Assembly: GCA_943914815.1 (NCBI GenBank)
Contig: CALUDL010000029.1
Coordinates: forward strand, 1-19,830
Length of the DNA stretch: 19,830 nt
Direction: 5' to 3'
Source: an uncultured Brevibacterium sp.
Lineage (GTDB): Bacteria; Actinomycetota; Actinomycetes; Actinomycetales; Brevibacteriaceae
A program made the translations under genes and the position numbers. This document shows, piece after piece, positions 6,899 to 15,040 of this stretch (the first letter of the stretch is position 1; each line of letters opens with the position of its first letter). A model generated the notes under the pieces. That model was not told the DNA's origin and ran no database searches. It was given only the letters and a program-made list of their open reading frames with translations.

Positions 6899-8452
6899 GT
6901 GAAATCAGCAATTCTCATCAGTGCGGACGAAACTCGAAGTTTCGAAATTCGCTCCTCCATCATTGACGCTGGGCTCGATGTGTACCGTCAGTACTCGTCG
7001 TCGTCAGCCCTTTTGGCTGCGCTCCCTACAGTGAATGCTGATGTCGACTTGATCGTCGTCGACCAAGTAGTTGAGCCGATGAACGTCTGGGACTTGACAC
7101 GTGAGATTTCGGGACGCTACCCCGCCCTGGCAACAATCGCCGTTATCAATTCACCGCAACCCGAGGATTACTCCAGCGCCATGGAGTCCAATGTGCGGAG
7201 CATTGTTTCCTACCCCCTTCAATACGAAGACGTTAGCCAAAAAGTTAAGTCGGCCCTTTCTTGGGTAGCTACCGTACGCTCCGTTGTAGGTGACCGTTCA
7301 TCATTGGACTCATCAACGGGCAACCAAGGAAAGATGGTCACAATCAGCGGGTCCAAAGGTGGCGTTGGTACAACCACAATTGCCACGCACCTTGCAATTG
7401 AAGCTCAGAAATCAGCACCTGATATGTCGGTTGTGTTAGTTGATTTGGACGTTCAAAAACCGGACCTATCAATCGTTCTGAACACTCCGCAATACCGGAC
7501 AATCACCGATTTGCTGGCTGTAGTGGACGAACTGAACCCACGGCAACTCGAAGAAGTGCTTTTCAAGTCACCTGCGGGCTTCTCCGTGCTATTCGGGCCA
7601 GTAAACGGCGAAGACTCGGAGCTAATCACCGAACCAATCGCCAAACGAATAATGGGGATGCTGAGGTCCCGCTTCGATATGGTGATCGTGGATACCGGGT
7701 CGACAGTTGGTGAGGCAAACTCCGTAGCAATCGAAATGGCTGATGAAGCCTACATCGTAGCAACAAGCGACGTGCTCAGTCTTCGTGGCGCTAGACGACT
7801 AGGCCAGCTGTGGAAACGGCTTGGAATCAGACCCACCGAAAACTCAAAGGTCATCCTGAACAAGGTGGACAAGAAGCAAGACCTGCAACCGGAGTCTTCA
7901 AAAAAGATTGTTGGCATGCCGATTGTCCCCGAATACATTCCAGAATCCATTCGATCGATCGAACTTGCGATGAACCAGCGCGACCCATCGCAAGTAACAC
8001 CAGCTTGGTCCGCCCGTATCATGCGATTGGGAGTTGAAATGGGTATTGCGCGCCAAACATCACTCAGTATGCCCGAAAAATCTCGAAGCAGGCGTCCGCC
8101 AAGGAATCGCAAGAAAAAGAAGTTAGAGAAGGGTTCAAGCGCTATTGAATTCCTGGGAGTAACCATCTTCTTTTGCTTCATTGCAGTTCTTGGGTTTCAA
8201 GCCATCATGTTGGGAATGACCTGGATCTACGCCTCAGGTGCTGCCAATGAAGGAGCTCGAGCAGCTTCCGTAGGACATTCTGCAACCGCTGCCGCGAATG
8301 AGCACACGCCAGTTACCTGGCGCAAGAACATGCACGTCGTCACAACTCCCACCGAAGTAAAAGTATCCATTAAATCACCCACGGTAGTTCCACAAGCAAA
8401 AATTTTTCAGTACACCATCAATACAAGCGCTGGAATTGTGAGTGAGAAATAA
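6899..8452 (+). CDS. TadZ/CpaE-type ATPase fused to a TadE-like pseudopilin
   Basis: 517 residues. Residues 1-125 are a receiver-like domain: an Asp (D55) sits in the phospho-acceptor position, but the usual Lys is replaced (VSYPL). Residues about 145-385 are a MinD/ParA-like ATPase with deviant Walker A SKGGVGTTT (K153; T158 in the place of the P-loop Lys, a variation often seen in CpaE proteins) and VLVDLDVQKPD. This part localises the pilus machine. The frame then continues through a very basic linker (396-408) into a TadE module. KLEKG|SSAIEF has the type IVb prepilin pattern, Gly at -1 (G412) and Glu at +5 (E417), then a membrane helix (about 418-445) and a 70-residue outer domain. The GTG start has AAGGA 8 nt upstream. 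The internal ATG at 8069 has no ribosome binding site, which argues for one polypeptide. A sequencing error removing a stop cannot be excluded. Confidence 0.88.
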   Translation: MKSAILISADETRSFEIRSSIIDAGLDVYRQYSSSSALLAALPTVNADVDLIVVDQVVEPMNVWDLTREISGRYPALATIAVINSPQPEDYSSAMESNVRSIVSYPLQYEDVSQKVKSALSWVATVRSVVGDRSSLDSSTGNQGKMVTISGSKGGVGTTTIATHLAIEAQKSAPDMSVVLVDLDVQKPDLSIVLNTPQYRTITDLLAVVDELNPRQLEEVLFKSPAGFSVLFGPVNGEDSELITEPIAKRIMGMLRSRFDMVIVDTGSTVGEANSVAIEMADEAYIVATSDVLSLRGARRLGQLWKRLGIRPTENSKVILNKVDKKQDLQPESSKKIVGMPIVPEYIPESIRSIELAMNQRDPSQVTPAWSARIMRLGVEMGIARQTSLSMPEKSRSRRPPRNRKKKKLEKGSSAIEFLGVTIFFCFIAVLGFQAIMLGMTWIYASGAANEGARAASVGHSATAAANEHTPVTWRKNMHVVTTPTEVKVSIKSPTVVPQAKIFQYTINTSAGIVSEK

Positions 8453-8453
8453 C

Positions 8454-8846
8454 ATGAAACTGTTTAAGAGATCTCGCGACAAGGGCTCCATTACTCTCGA
8501 ATTCGTTGGCACATTTGCTATTTACCTGTTCTTAGTAGCACTAGCATTCCAGACCATGTTAGCTATGTTCTCAGTGTCACAAGCGAACACTGCAGCCCGC
8601 AACGCCGCACGGGCCGAGGTACTACAGGTCGGCTCAGGGCAACACGCCGCTTACCAAGCCGTTTCCCCCGGTCTCAGAAAAACCGGGGTTGATACCTCGT
8701 GCAGTGGTTCTCGCAACCCCAACGGCGAGATCAAATGTGAAGTATCTCTTGGAATGCCGATTTTCAATTTCAAAGATGCTCCCGACTGGGCACCCAAGCT
8801 ACGGGTGTCACGCTCGAACACGCAACCAATGACGGAAGCCCATTAG
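8454..8846 (+). CDS. TadE-like minor pseudopilin
   Basis: 130 residues with an 11-residue basic leader and the cleavage pattern RDKG|SITLEF (Glu at +5), then one hydrophobic helix (about 17-40). The outer domain has two cysteines (TSCSGS and IKCEV) that could form a disulfide. TadE pseudopilins are processed by the TadV/CpaA peptidase and prime or cap Flp fibres. ATG 8454 is 1 nt after the stop of the fusion gene; a GTG at 8442 would extend it by four residues but overlaps more and has no better ribosome binding site. It is the second TadE module in a row, so the operon encodes two. Confidence 0.9.
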   Translation: MKLFKRSRDKGSITLEFVGTFAIYLFLVALAFQTMLAMFSVSQANTAARNAARAEVLQVGSGQHAAYQAVSPGLRKTGVDTSCSGSRNPNGEIKCEVSLGMPIFNFKDAPDWAPKLRVSRSNTQPMTEAH

Positions 8847-8849
8847 AGC

Positions 8850-10214
8850 ATGTCCCTCCTCAAACGAGCAGAGCAACAACGATTACTGCGTGGGAATGAA
8901 AACGACGCGTCCCCAGAATCACGCAAAAATCAGTCCTTCAACGATCAGGTCCAGACGTACCGCCGCCTGTTGCTTGAAGAGGTTGATCTTGAAGAGCTTT
9001 CAAAACTAGAGCGATCCCAGCGTAGGGTACGGCTGGAACGAATCCTCAGTCATATCCTCTCGCAACAGGGTCCGGTCCTTTCTTCAAAAGACCGATCAAA
9101 ACTGGTTCAGCGCGTAGTTGATGAAGCGCTTGGCCTCGGTATTCTTGAGCCCCTATTGGCCGATGAATCCGTTACCGAAATCATGGTCAACGGCCCTAAG
9201 ACAATCTTCGTCGAACGTGCTGGACGTCTGGAAAAACTTGATCTCCAGTTTGCCAACAATGAACAGCTGATGCAGGTCATCGACCGCATCGTTGCCGAAG
9301 TCAACCGACGCGTTGACGAATCATCACCCATGGTGGACGCGCGTCTACTCACCGGCGAACGTGTGAACGTGATCGTTCCGCCTCTCGCAATGGACGGCCC
9401 AACCCTCACCATTCGACGATTTCCAAAGCCATTTTCGCTTGAGGACCTGCAAGCAAAAGGAAGCTTTGACGAGCTCACTCGCGAGTTCCTTATGGCGTGC
9501 GTGAAGGCCCGCTTCAACATCGTGGTGTCCGGTGGTACTGGTACCGGTAAAACCACCATGCTCAATGCACTGTCCGGAATGATTCCAGACGGCGACCGCA
9601 TTGTGACCATTGAGGACTCGGCGGAACTGCAGCTCCAGCAGCCACACGTTATTCGCCTTGAATCACGCCCGCCAAACGTTGAAGGTAAGGGCCAGGTCAC
9701 GATCCGTGACTTGGTTAAGAACTCTCTTCGTATGCGCCCCGACCGCATTATTGTTGGTGAGGTCCGTGGTGGTGAAACCCTCGACATGCTTCAAGCGATG
9801 AACACTGGTCACGATGGATCTTTGGTGACCGTTCACGCAAACAACCCGTTGGATGCGGTATCACGCTTGGAAACGCTGGCGAGCATGAGTGAGGTACGAA
9901 TTCCGTTTGAAGCACTTAAAGACCAAATCAATAGTGCTGTCGATTTGATTGTGCAGTTGGGCCGTGGCGCTGACGGATCTCGCCGAATGACAGAAGTCGC
10001 CGCGGTGACATCCGAAAGTCGCGAAGAGTTCGAACTCACCACGCTTATGAAGTTTGAAGCAGAGCCACTTACAGCGGATCGCGTTGTGCGAGGTAACCAC
10101 ATCATGCGTCAGGTTCCCGCAAATATCGCCGATCGCCTGTGGATCAGCGGAAACGGGCTTTCTGACCGATTCCAGATCCACCCGGATGCAATGTGTGTTA
10201 AGGCCAACGCATGA
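8850..10214 (+). CDS. tadA: TadA/CpaF secretion ATPase (Flp pilus motor)
   Basis: 454 residues, full length for the family. The N-terminal domain includes ESVTEIMVNGPKTIFVE. Next come Walker A (GGTGTGKTT, about 228-236), the Asp box ending TIEDSAEL, and Walker B with its downstream His box (RIIVGEVRGGE, about 299-308; SLVTVHANNP). It powers pilin assembly at the cytoplasmic face of the membrane, docking on TadB/TadC. It starts 3 nt after the tadE stop, with a loosely spaced GGAAG upstream, and ends in an ATGA overlap with tadB. The C-terminal 45 residues extend past the ATPase core. Confidence 0.96.
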   Translation: MSLLKRAEQQRLLRGNENDASPESRKNQSFNDQVQTYRRLLLEEVDLEELSKLERSQRRVRLERILSHILSQQGPVLSSKDRSKLVQRVVDEALGLGILEPLLADESVTEIMVNGPKTIFVERAGRLEKLDLQFANNEQLMQVIDRIVAEVNRRVDESSPMVDARLLTGERVNVIVPPLAMDGPTLTIRRFPKPFSLEDLQAKGSFDELTREFLMACVKARFNIVVSGGTGTGKTTMLNALSGMIPDGDRIVTIEDSAELQLQQPHVIRLESRPPNVEGKGQVTIRDLVKNSLRMRPDRIIVGEVRGGETLDMLQAMNTGHDGSLVTVHANNPLDAVSRLETLASMSEVRIPFEALKDQINSAVDLIVQLGRGADGSRRMTEVAAVTSESREEFELTTLMKFEAEPLTADRVVRGNHIMRQVPANIADRLWISGNGLSDRFQIHPDAMCVKANA

Positions 10215-11137
10215 TTCTCGGAATAATATTAGGCACATTTGTTGTTCTCGCTCTCGCTACCATTGGGTCAGTCGTCTTCGCCATGGGGACAGCAGAACAA
10301 TCCGACTTGGTAAGAACAGAACGTGGCCGGGGCAATATACCCTTTAGGCAAGAGTACGTCCGTCCTGTCGACCGTGCTTTCCAAAAGACACGGCTCGGAA
10401 GATACCTGTCAACAGCCCTCGTTCAAGCGAATTTGCGAAGCATTTATTCGGTTGAATACCTCGCGATTACAGTGGCTCTGTGCATCCTCACAATCGTGTT
10501 TACCAACCAGTTCATCGCTGTTTTCTATGCGTTCGCGCTTGGCGCTTTAGTTCTATTTTTCTCCTGGCGACTCGTTGAAACTCTCAAAGAACGCCAGCGC
10601 GAAAAGTTCATTCAGCAGCTTCCAGAATTTGCTCGCATTATGGCCAACTCAACCGGTGCGGGCCTTTCCATTCAGACCGCACTTGGCGTCGCCGCGTCTG
10701 AATTACCAGACCCAGCAGGACGCGAATTTGAAGCTCTCAAGCGTGAGCTTGAAATCGGGACACCCTTGGACCTTGCCCTTGAACGGATGTCAGCACGCAT
10801 CCCTGGACGCGACCTGGATGTATTGGTGAGCACCCTAGTCATTGCACAACGCTCCGGGGGCTCATTAATCTCCTCGCTAAGAGGAATGAGCGACACTCTA
10901 GAATTTCGCAAAGAAACGAAGCGAGAGGTTAAAACGCTGGTGTCTCAGTCAAGCTATACGGGATACCTTGTGGCTGCATTCGGAGTAGGGTTCGTACTTC
11001 TGCTCTCTTCAATGACTGACGGACTGCTGTACGACCTTACGTCGACGTTAATTGGTCAGGTCGCACTCGTTATATCAGGAGTCCTCTATGCAGTCGGCAT
11101 TTTCGCCATCCAGAGGCTGGTGAGAATCAAGCTATGA
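10211..11137 (+). CDS. tadB: TadB inner-membrane platform protein
   Basis: 308 residues. There is one N-terminal membrane segment (1-25), a pair around 85-120 (YLAITVALCILTIVFTNQ and following), a cytoplasmic T2SSF domain (about 145-245; IQQLPEFARIMANSTGAGLSIQTAL, DVLVSTLVIAQRSGGSL), and two C-terminal helices. It forms the pilus assembly platform with TadC. It starts in an ATGA overlap with tadA, with AAGG 7 nt upstream, and ends in another ATGA overlap with tadC. Confidence 0.94.
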   Translation: MILGIILGTFVVLALATIGSVVFAMGTAEQSDLVRTERGRGNIPFRQEYVRPVDRAFQKTRLGRYLSTALVQANLRSIYSVEYLAITVALCILTIVFTNQFIAVFYAFALGALVLFFSWRLVETLKERQREKFIQQLPEFARIMANSTGAGLSIQTALGVAASELPDPAGREFEALKRELEIGTPLDLALERMSARIPGRDLDVLVSTLVIAQRSGGSLISSLRGMSDTLEFRKETKREVKTLVSQSSYTGYLVAAFGVGFVLLLSSMTDGLLYDLTSTLIGQVALVISGVLYAVGIFAIQRLVRIKL

Positions 11138-12042
11138 TCGTCGCACTCCTGTTTGGGCTCTTAGCTGTATCAGTCATTGTGCTGATGTTCGTAGGTGTAA
11201 AAAGCTTGCGCGCCGATCCTCTCGATGTACTCACAGCTGAAGACCGCGCGCTTATCAAGGATGAATCCCGACTACGTAAACGGCGTAGTGGCTTTGTGAC
11301 CAAAGCAGGCGAGCGAATTGGCCCGTCGCTTGGACGCCTATTCGGTGGGAACTATCGTGGCTGGGTTGAGAGCCAAATTACCTACGAAGGGCGAAACCAA
11401 TACAGTAGTTATGCGACATTCCTCGCGTTCAAGGGCTCTGTCCTGCTTTTGTGCACACTGGGTGGTGTGGCACTACTAATCTTCCTCAAGATGCCGTTTT
11501 TCTTCCTTCTACTCTTCTTGATGGGATTAGTCTTACCCGACTTTCAGCTGTATTCGGCCGCTAAGAAAAGACAAGAACAGATCGACGATCAGCTCCCTGA
11601 TTTCTTAGATACTTTGGCTATCACAGTTACGGCAGGACTTTCGTTCCGCTCAGCACTTTCGAAAGTTACCGAGCGCACCGACGGCCCATTAGCGCAAGAA
11701 ATGCGAACTGTACTACACCAGCTCGATATGGGTGAGACTGTTTATGAGGCATTCGATGCACTCCGCAAACGCACAACATCTGAACCTCTCGAATCCTTTG
11801 TCACGTCGTTGCTTCAAGCTGAAGAACTCGGTGCACCACTTGCCGAGACATTGGAAACAATCTCGCTCGATATGCGCCAAACAACAGCTCAAAAAGCTCG
11901 ACAAACAGCAGCGAAGGCTTCTCCAAAAATCGCTGCGGTCGTGACCATGATCATGGTGCCTGGAACAATGGTACTTATCCTCGTCAGCATGTTCTTTGTC
12001 GCCGACCTTGACCAGATCGATCTTGGAAATGCCGGCAACTAA
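11134..12042 (+). CDS. tadC: TadC inner-membrane platform protein
   Basis: 302 residues. It has an N-terminal membrane segment, two further helices (about 95-140), then a T2SSF domain (about 150-270; DDQLPDFLDTLAITVTAGLSFRSAL, LLQAEELGAPLAETL) and a C-terminal helix (VVTMIMVPGTMVLILVSMFF). It pairs with TadB. The start overlaps the tadB stop by 4 nt and the end overlaps the histidine kinase gene by 14 nt, so it is part of the same transcript. Confidence 0.94.
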   Translation: MIVALLFGLLAVSVIVLMFVGVKSLRADPLDVLTAEDRALIKDESRLRKRRSGFVTKAGERIGPSLGRLFGGNYRGWVESQITYEGRNQYSSYATFLAFKGSVLLLCTLGGVALLIFLKMPFFFLLLFLMGLVLPDFQLYSAAKKRQEQIDDQLPDFLDTLAITVTAGLSFRSALSKVTERTDGPLAQEMRTVLHQLDMGETVYEAFDALRKRTTSEPLESFVTSLLQAEELGAPLAETLETISLDMRQTTAQKARQTAAKASPKIAAVVTMIMVPGTMVLILVSMFFVADLDQIDLGNAGN

Positions 12043-13228
12043 AGATGCATGGACCAAGCGCGCTAGAAGCAAGTCCGTGACGTCTAACAAAAGCGTGGTA
12101 GAGCCTCTCGCAAAGACCGTCATCATCATGCGGATGCTGTTCGTTTATCCGGTCATCGCCTCATGGGCGAATATTGGCATTGGTGTGCTGGAACCGGGCG
12201 TTCTAGTCTTGTTGGCCACCGAATCACTTGTTGCTCTCAGGTACTGGGAACAGATTCAGGGGTTTGTATCACGACACCCACTAGTACCTTCGCTCGATAT
12301 TTTGTTGTCTGTATTAGTCATGGGCTCTTCACGTGGCTCCTCGCCCTATTTCCTCTATTTGGGTGCGACTGCGGTTCTCATTGGCCTCCTGTATACAGGT
12401 AGAAACCGAATGTTGCTGACGTTCATTTTGCTGGGAGCATTCATTCTGATACCGCTTATTCTCCAGTCACGCAACAACCGACCGGATCCACTCACCTCAG
12501 TGGTTGAAGTAATTGCCTCCTCTTTAGTCCTCGTGGTGCTTGTGCACTTAGGTAGCCGGTTGAACACACTTCAAGATCGCGTAAATACCGCGATCACACT
12601 CGCTTCTCAAAACGCACGAGAAGGTGCACTTGGTGAGGAGCGTTCACGAATAGCGCGTGAACTTCATGATTCAACTGTCAAGTCACTTGTCGGAATTAGT
12701 CTTCTCAGCGCATCGATTAGAAACAAGCCAGAGTCAGCCCTTAGAACTGCGCAACTCATTGAACAAGCGGCAACAACAGCGATCGACGAATCGCGGTCGA
12801 TCCTGCGCTCTCTAAGACAGGGCAATACTGGTGACTTTGAAACTGTTCTCGAAAAGTCAATGAACGAACTAGAAGTTGTTCACAACGTTCCTGTGACACT
12901 CACATTTGAGGGCGACGGCGTGTCACCGGAACACCACTTTAACTTGCGAAAGATTCTAGAGGAAGCAGTTACAAACGCTGCAGTACATTCTGGAACGGAC
13001 AGGATAGATGTGGCAGTTCACACTGCTAAAGAGGATGTTATCGCGCGCGTCACTGATTACGGGCGCGGGTTTCGGCACCGTTCGGGCGCTAGCGGTCATA
13101 TCGGCCTTGCCAGCATGCGCGAACGCGCAGAAGAAATGGGAGGGACTCTCACAATCTCCTCCATCATGAATAGGGGAACGACCGTAACGGTCCATGTTCC
13201 CGGAGAGGTCAGGGGCGCATATGAATGA
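12029..13228 (+). CDS. NarL/DesK-type sensor histidine kinase in the Tad operon
   Basis: 399 residues from ATG 12029. About six hydrophobic helices fill the first 180 residues with no large extracellular domain, so any signal is sensed in or at the membrane. The HisKA_3 dimerisation domain has EERSRIARELHDST with phospho-acceptor H213. The catalytic domain has an N box (EEAVTNAAVHSG, N316), a G1 box (DYGRGF, D343) and a GHIGLASMRERAEEMGG block, so it should be active. The start is not certain: there is no good Shine-Dalgarno, it overlaps tadC, and TTG 11996 and GTG 12077 are alternatives. It overlaps the response regulator by 8 nt, which marks them as a cognate pair. Confidence 0.92.
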   Translation: MPATKDAWTKRARSKSVTSNKSVVEPLAKTVIIMRMLFVYPVIASWANIGIGVLEPGVLVLLATESLVALRYWEQIQGFVSRHPLVPSLDILLSVLVMGSSRGSSPYFLYLGATAVLIGLLYTGRNRMLLTFILLGAFILIPLILQSRNNRPDPLTSVVEVIASSLVLVVLVHLGSRLNTLQDRVNTAITLASQNAREGALGEERSRIARELHDSTVKSLVGISLLSASIRNKPESALRTAQLIEQAATTAIDESRSILRSLRQGNTGDFETVLEKSMNELEVVHNVPVTLTFEGDGVSPEHHFNLRKILEEAVTNAAVHSGTDRIDVAVHTAKEDVIARVTDYGRGFRHRSGASGHIGLASMRERAEEMGGTLTISSIMNRGTTVTVHVPGEVRGAYE

Positions 13229-13892
13229 TCAGATTCGTGTACTGATTGCTGACGACAACAGCATCGTGCGAATGGGCCTTGAGCATCTGTTGAGCACAGT
13301 CGACTTTGTCCAAATCATCGGCTCGGTAGAGAACGGCGCCCTGGCGGTCGAAATAGCCAACGCCCAGAAACCAGACTTGTGCCTGCTCGATGTACGCATG
13401 CCTGTCATGAACGGCATTGAAGCTGCGCGTGAGATTTCTCAAGTGTGTAAGGTGCTCATGCTCACCCACAGCGAAGACGCTGAGAACGTCACGGCCGCAA
13501 TGGCTGGTGGCGCAAGCGGGTACGTCATCTATGACGAGCTAGAAACGGAGTACCTTCAACACACGCTTCGTTCCGTCATGGCCGGAGCAATGATTGTGTC
13601 TCCCTCAGCGTCGAGTGCTCTCCTACCTCAACACAGTAAGCAAGACTTCAGTCAATCACCGCCCTCCCAGCCTGAAACCTCGGGCAACCCCACGGCCAAC
13701 GACAACTTTGGTTTAAGCAAACGCGAAGTCGAAGTCATGAGCTTAGTTGCTGATGGAATGAACAATCGACAAATTGCGGACGCCTTCTTTTTAAGCGAGA
13801 AGACCGTGAAGAACCACATCAACAGAATCTTCAGCAAGATGGACGTCTCTTCCAGGGCCGAGGCCGTCAGCGTGTGGCTCAAAAGAACCTAG
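13221..13892 (+). CDS. NarL/LuxR-type response regulator in the Tad operon
   Basis: 223 residues. The receiver domain (about 5-120) has the acidic pair DD (11-12), phospho-acceptor D57 in LLDVRMP, and the Thr of LTHSE. The usual Lys of the GYLLKD motif is replaced by Tyr (GYVIYD). A Ser/Pro/Gln linker (about 130-160) leads to a LuxR-type helix-turn-helix (LSKREVEVMSLVADGM, IADAFFLSEKTVKNHI). ATG 13221 is chosen over an upstream in-frame ATG at 13194 because it has AGGGG 6 nt upstream and gives a standard receiver N-terminus. It is coupled to the kinase and sits just before flp, so it probably controls pilin or pilus expression. Confidence 0.93.
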   Translation: MNDQIRVLIADDNSIVRMGLEHLLSTVDFVQIIGSVENGALAVEIANAQKPDLCLLDVRMPVMNGIEAAREISQVCKVLMLTHSEDAENVTAAMAGGASGYVIYDELETEYLQHTLRSVMAGAMIVSPSASSALLPQHSKQDFSQSPPSQPETSGNPTANDNFGLSKREVEVMSLVADGMNNRQIADAFFLSEKTVKNHINRIFSKMDVSSRAEAVSVWLKRT

Positions 13893-14032
13893 TCCCCAAG
13901 ACCCAATTGCGCTTTGGGCCCAGGATTGGGCCTCTGTACCCTCGCAACACGAACTCAGACACGGAATAGTTAAACATGTCAGACAGAACGTCAGGCACAC
14001 CCTCAACCCGGACACATCTCGAAAGGTTAATC
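13893..14032 (+). promoter_or_regulatory. Leader/intergenic region before flp with competing hairpins
   Basis: This 140-nt gap is the longest within the Tad operon. It contains repeated CCCAA and TTGGG segments that can pair in mutually exclusive ways: GGCCCA-GGAT-TGGGCC (13917-13932), CCCAA with TTGGG (13902-13906 with 13914-13918), or CCCAAT with ATTGGG (13902-13907 with 13925-13930). No U tract follows, so it is not a classical terminator. It could be an RNA-processing or stability site, or sit near a separate flp promoter. A TAGTTA box at about 13966 is a weak -10 candidate with no -35. Confidence 0.35.
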
Positions 14033-14284
14033 ATGAACAAGCTTGAACTCATGGCTCACAAGGTAGACGTTAACGCACGCGCATTCTTCGCAGAACTTCA
14101 GGAACGTCGCGAAGCTGGTCAGGGCTCCATCGAATACATCGGTATCGCCGTTATCGCAGCAATCGTTATCGCTGGTATCATCTTCTTCTTCAACAACAAG
14201 GGTACCGAGCAGATCCAGAAGGGCCTTGAAAACGTCATCAAAGGCATCTTCCAGGGTAATGAAAAATACACCCCAGGACAGTAA
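14033..14284 (+). CDS. flp: Flp-type major pilin
   Basis: 83 residues: a 29-residue leader, cleavage pattern REAG|QGSIEY (Gly -1, Glu +5, Tyr +6), then a 54-residue mature pilin with a hydrophobic helix (IGIAVIAAIVIAGIIFFF) and a short polar tail. This matches the Flp/TadA-system type IVb prepilin. ATG 14033 is preferred over 13976 because GAAAGG lies 7 nt upstream. Codon use is strongly skewed to ATC and GTT/GTC codons in the helix, as expected for an abundant protein. It is followed 33 nt later by the TadG-like gene. Confidence 0.95.
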   Translation: MNKLELMAHKVDVNARAFFAELQERREAGQGSIEYIGIAVIAAIVIAGIIFFFNNKGTEQIQKGLENVIKGIFQGNEKYTPGQ

Positions 14285-14317
14285 TAAACTGAACCAAGGA
14301 AGCTAGAGATCAGGCCT

Positions 14318-14983
14318 ATGCTTCACTCAAGGTTTAGACGGGATGACGGTCAGGTATCACTGGCCGTCATCCTGTTGTCCATAGCAATCATTGCGGCTGC
14401 AGTCGGGGTCTTCATTTTCGGCGAAGCTAACGACTCTCGAGGACGGGCGCAAAAAGCAGCCGATGCCGCAGCCCTGGCTGCCGCGCGCGACGTTCGCGAA
14501 AAGTTCATTCCGGCGTTTGCGTTAGCGCACACTCCTCCTCCACCTAAGGTTGGACCTGCGGTTCCCGCAAACCCACTTTTTGTTCTCTCTCCGTTGGGCG
14601 AATTCGGACGTCACGGCGCATACCAGTTTGCGAACAAGAACGAATCGCAGCTGTCGAGTTACAAGGCGAACGGAAACCGTTTTACAGCGAATGTCCAGTC
14701 GAACCAAAAGAAGGTTCACTCCCCTGTTGGCTCGAAGGCTCGTCAGAAAATAAGTGCACCCGGCGATGCGGTGGCAAAAATCAAGACTGACACCGTACAC
14801 TGCCATTCGACTAACGTTAAGCGCGACCCAAAGTCAGGAATTGTTATTTCCTGGTCAATGGTTTGCACTGGAAATGGCCATTCAGCACGAGTCAATTATT
14901 TTACAGCGTTGACTGCAATGAATGACATCGATTCGCGAATGGACGAATGGCGACGTCTTTTTGAAGTCCGACTAGAAAAGTAA
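14318..14983 (+). CDS. TadG-like / TadE-G-like envelope protein
   Basis: 221 residues. The N-terminus RRDDGQVSLAV-ILLSIAIIAAAVGVFIFG and the following GRAQKAADAAALAAARDV block match the putative Flp pilus-assembly TadE/G-like N-terminal module. The rest is an outer domain with two cysteines (VHCHS, MVCTG). Unlike the other prepilin-like proteins here, position +5 after Gly 11 is Ala, not Glu, so it may be a membrane-anchored partner that is not processed. The start ATG has AGG close upstream. It is the last gene of the operon and is followed by a strong terminator. Confidence 0.88.
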   Translation: MLHSRFRRDDGQVSLAVILLSIAIIAAAVGVFIFGEANDSRGRAQKAADAAALAAARDVREKFIPAFALAHTPPPPKVGPAVPANPLFVLSPLGEFGRHGAYQFANKNESQLSSYKANGNRFTANVQSNQKKVHSPVGSKARQKISAPGDAVAKIKTDTVHCHSTNVKRDPKSGIVISWSMVCTGNGHSARVNYFTALTAMNDIDSRMDEWRRLFEVRLEK

Positions 14984-14997
14984 ACCTCAAAACGCAC

Positions 14998-15036
14998 CAA
15001 GTGTGGGACGGAGCAAGCCGTCCCACACTTGTTTTT
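14998..15036 (+). terminator. Intrinsic terminator of the Tad operon
   Basis: Perfect 14-bp stem CAAGTGTGGGACGG / CCGTCCCACACTTG (14998-15011 with 15018-15031), a 6-nt loop, then TTTTT. It lies 14 nt after the TadG-like stop. The convergent gene ends at 15041, so the hairpin may also slow minus-strand transcription, though the minus-strand T run is poor. Confidence 0.93.
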
Positions 15037-15040
15037 GTCA

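Noticed and set aside
9107..9787. Long open frame on the minus strand opposite tadA
   Set aside because: It is fully contained in tadA, whose motifs and length are canonical, and the antisense translation is Ser/Arg-rich without any recognisable domain.
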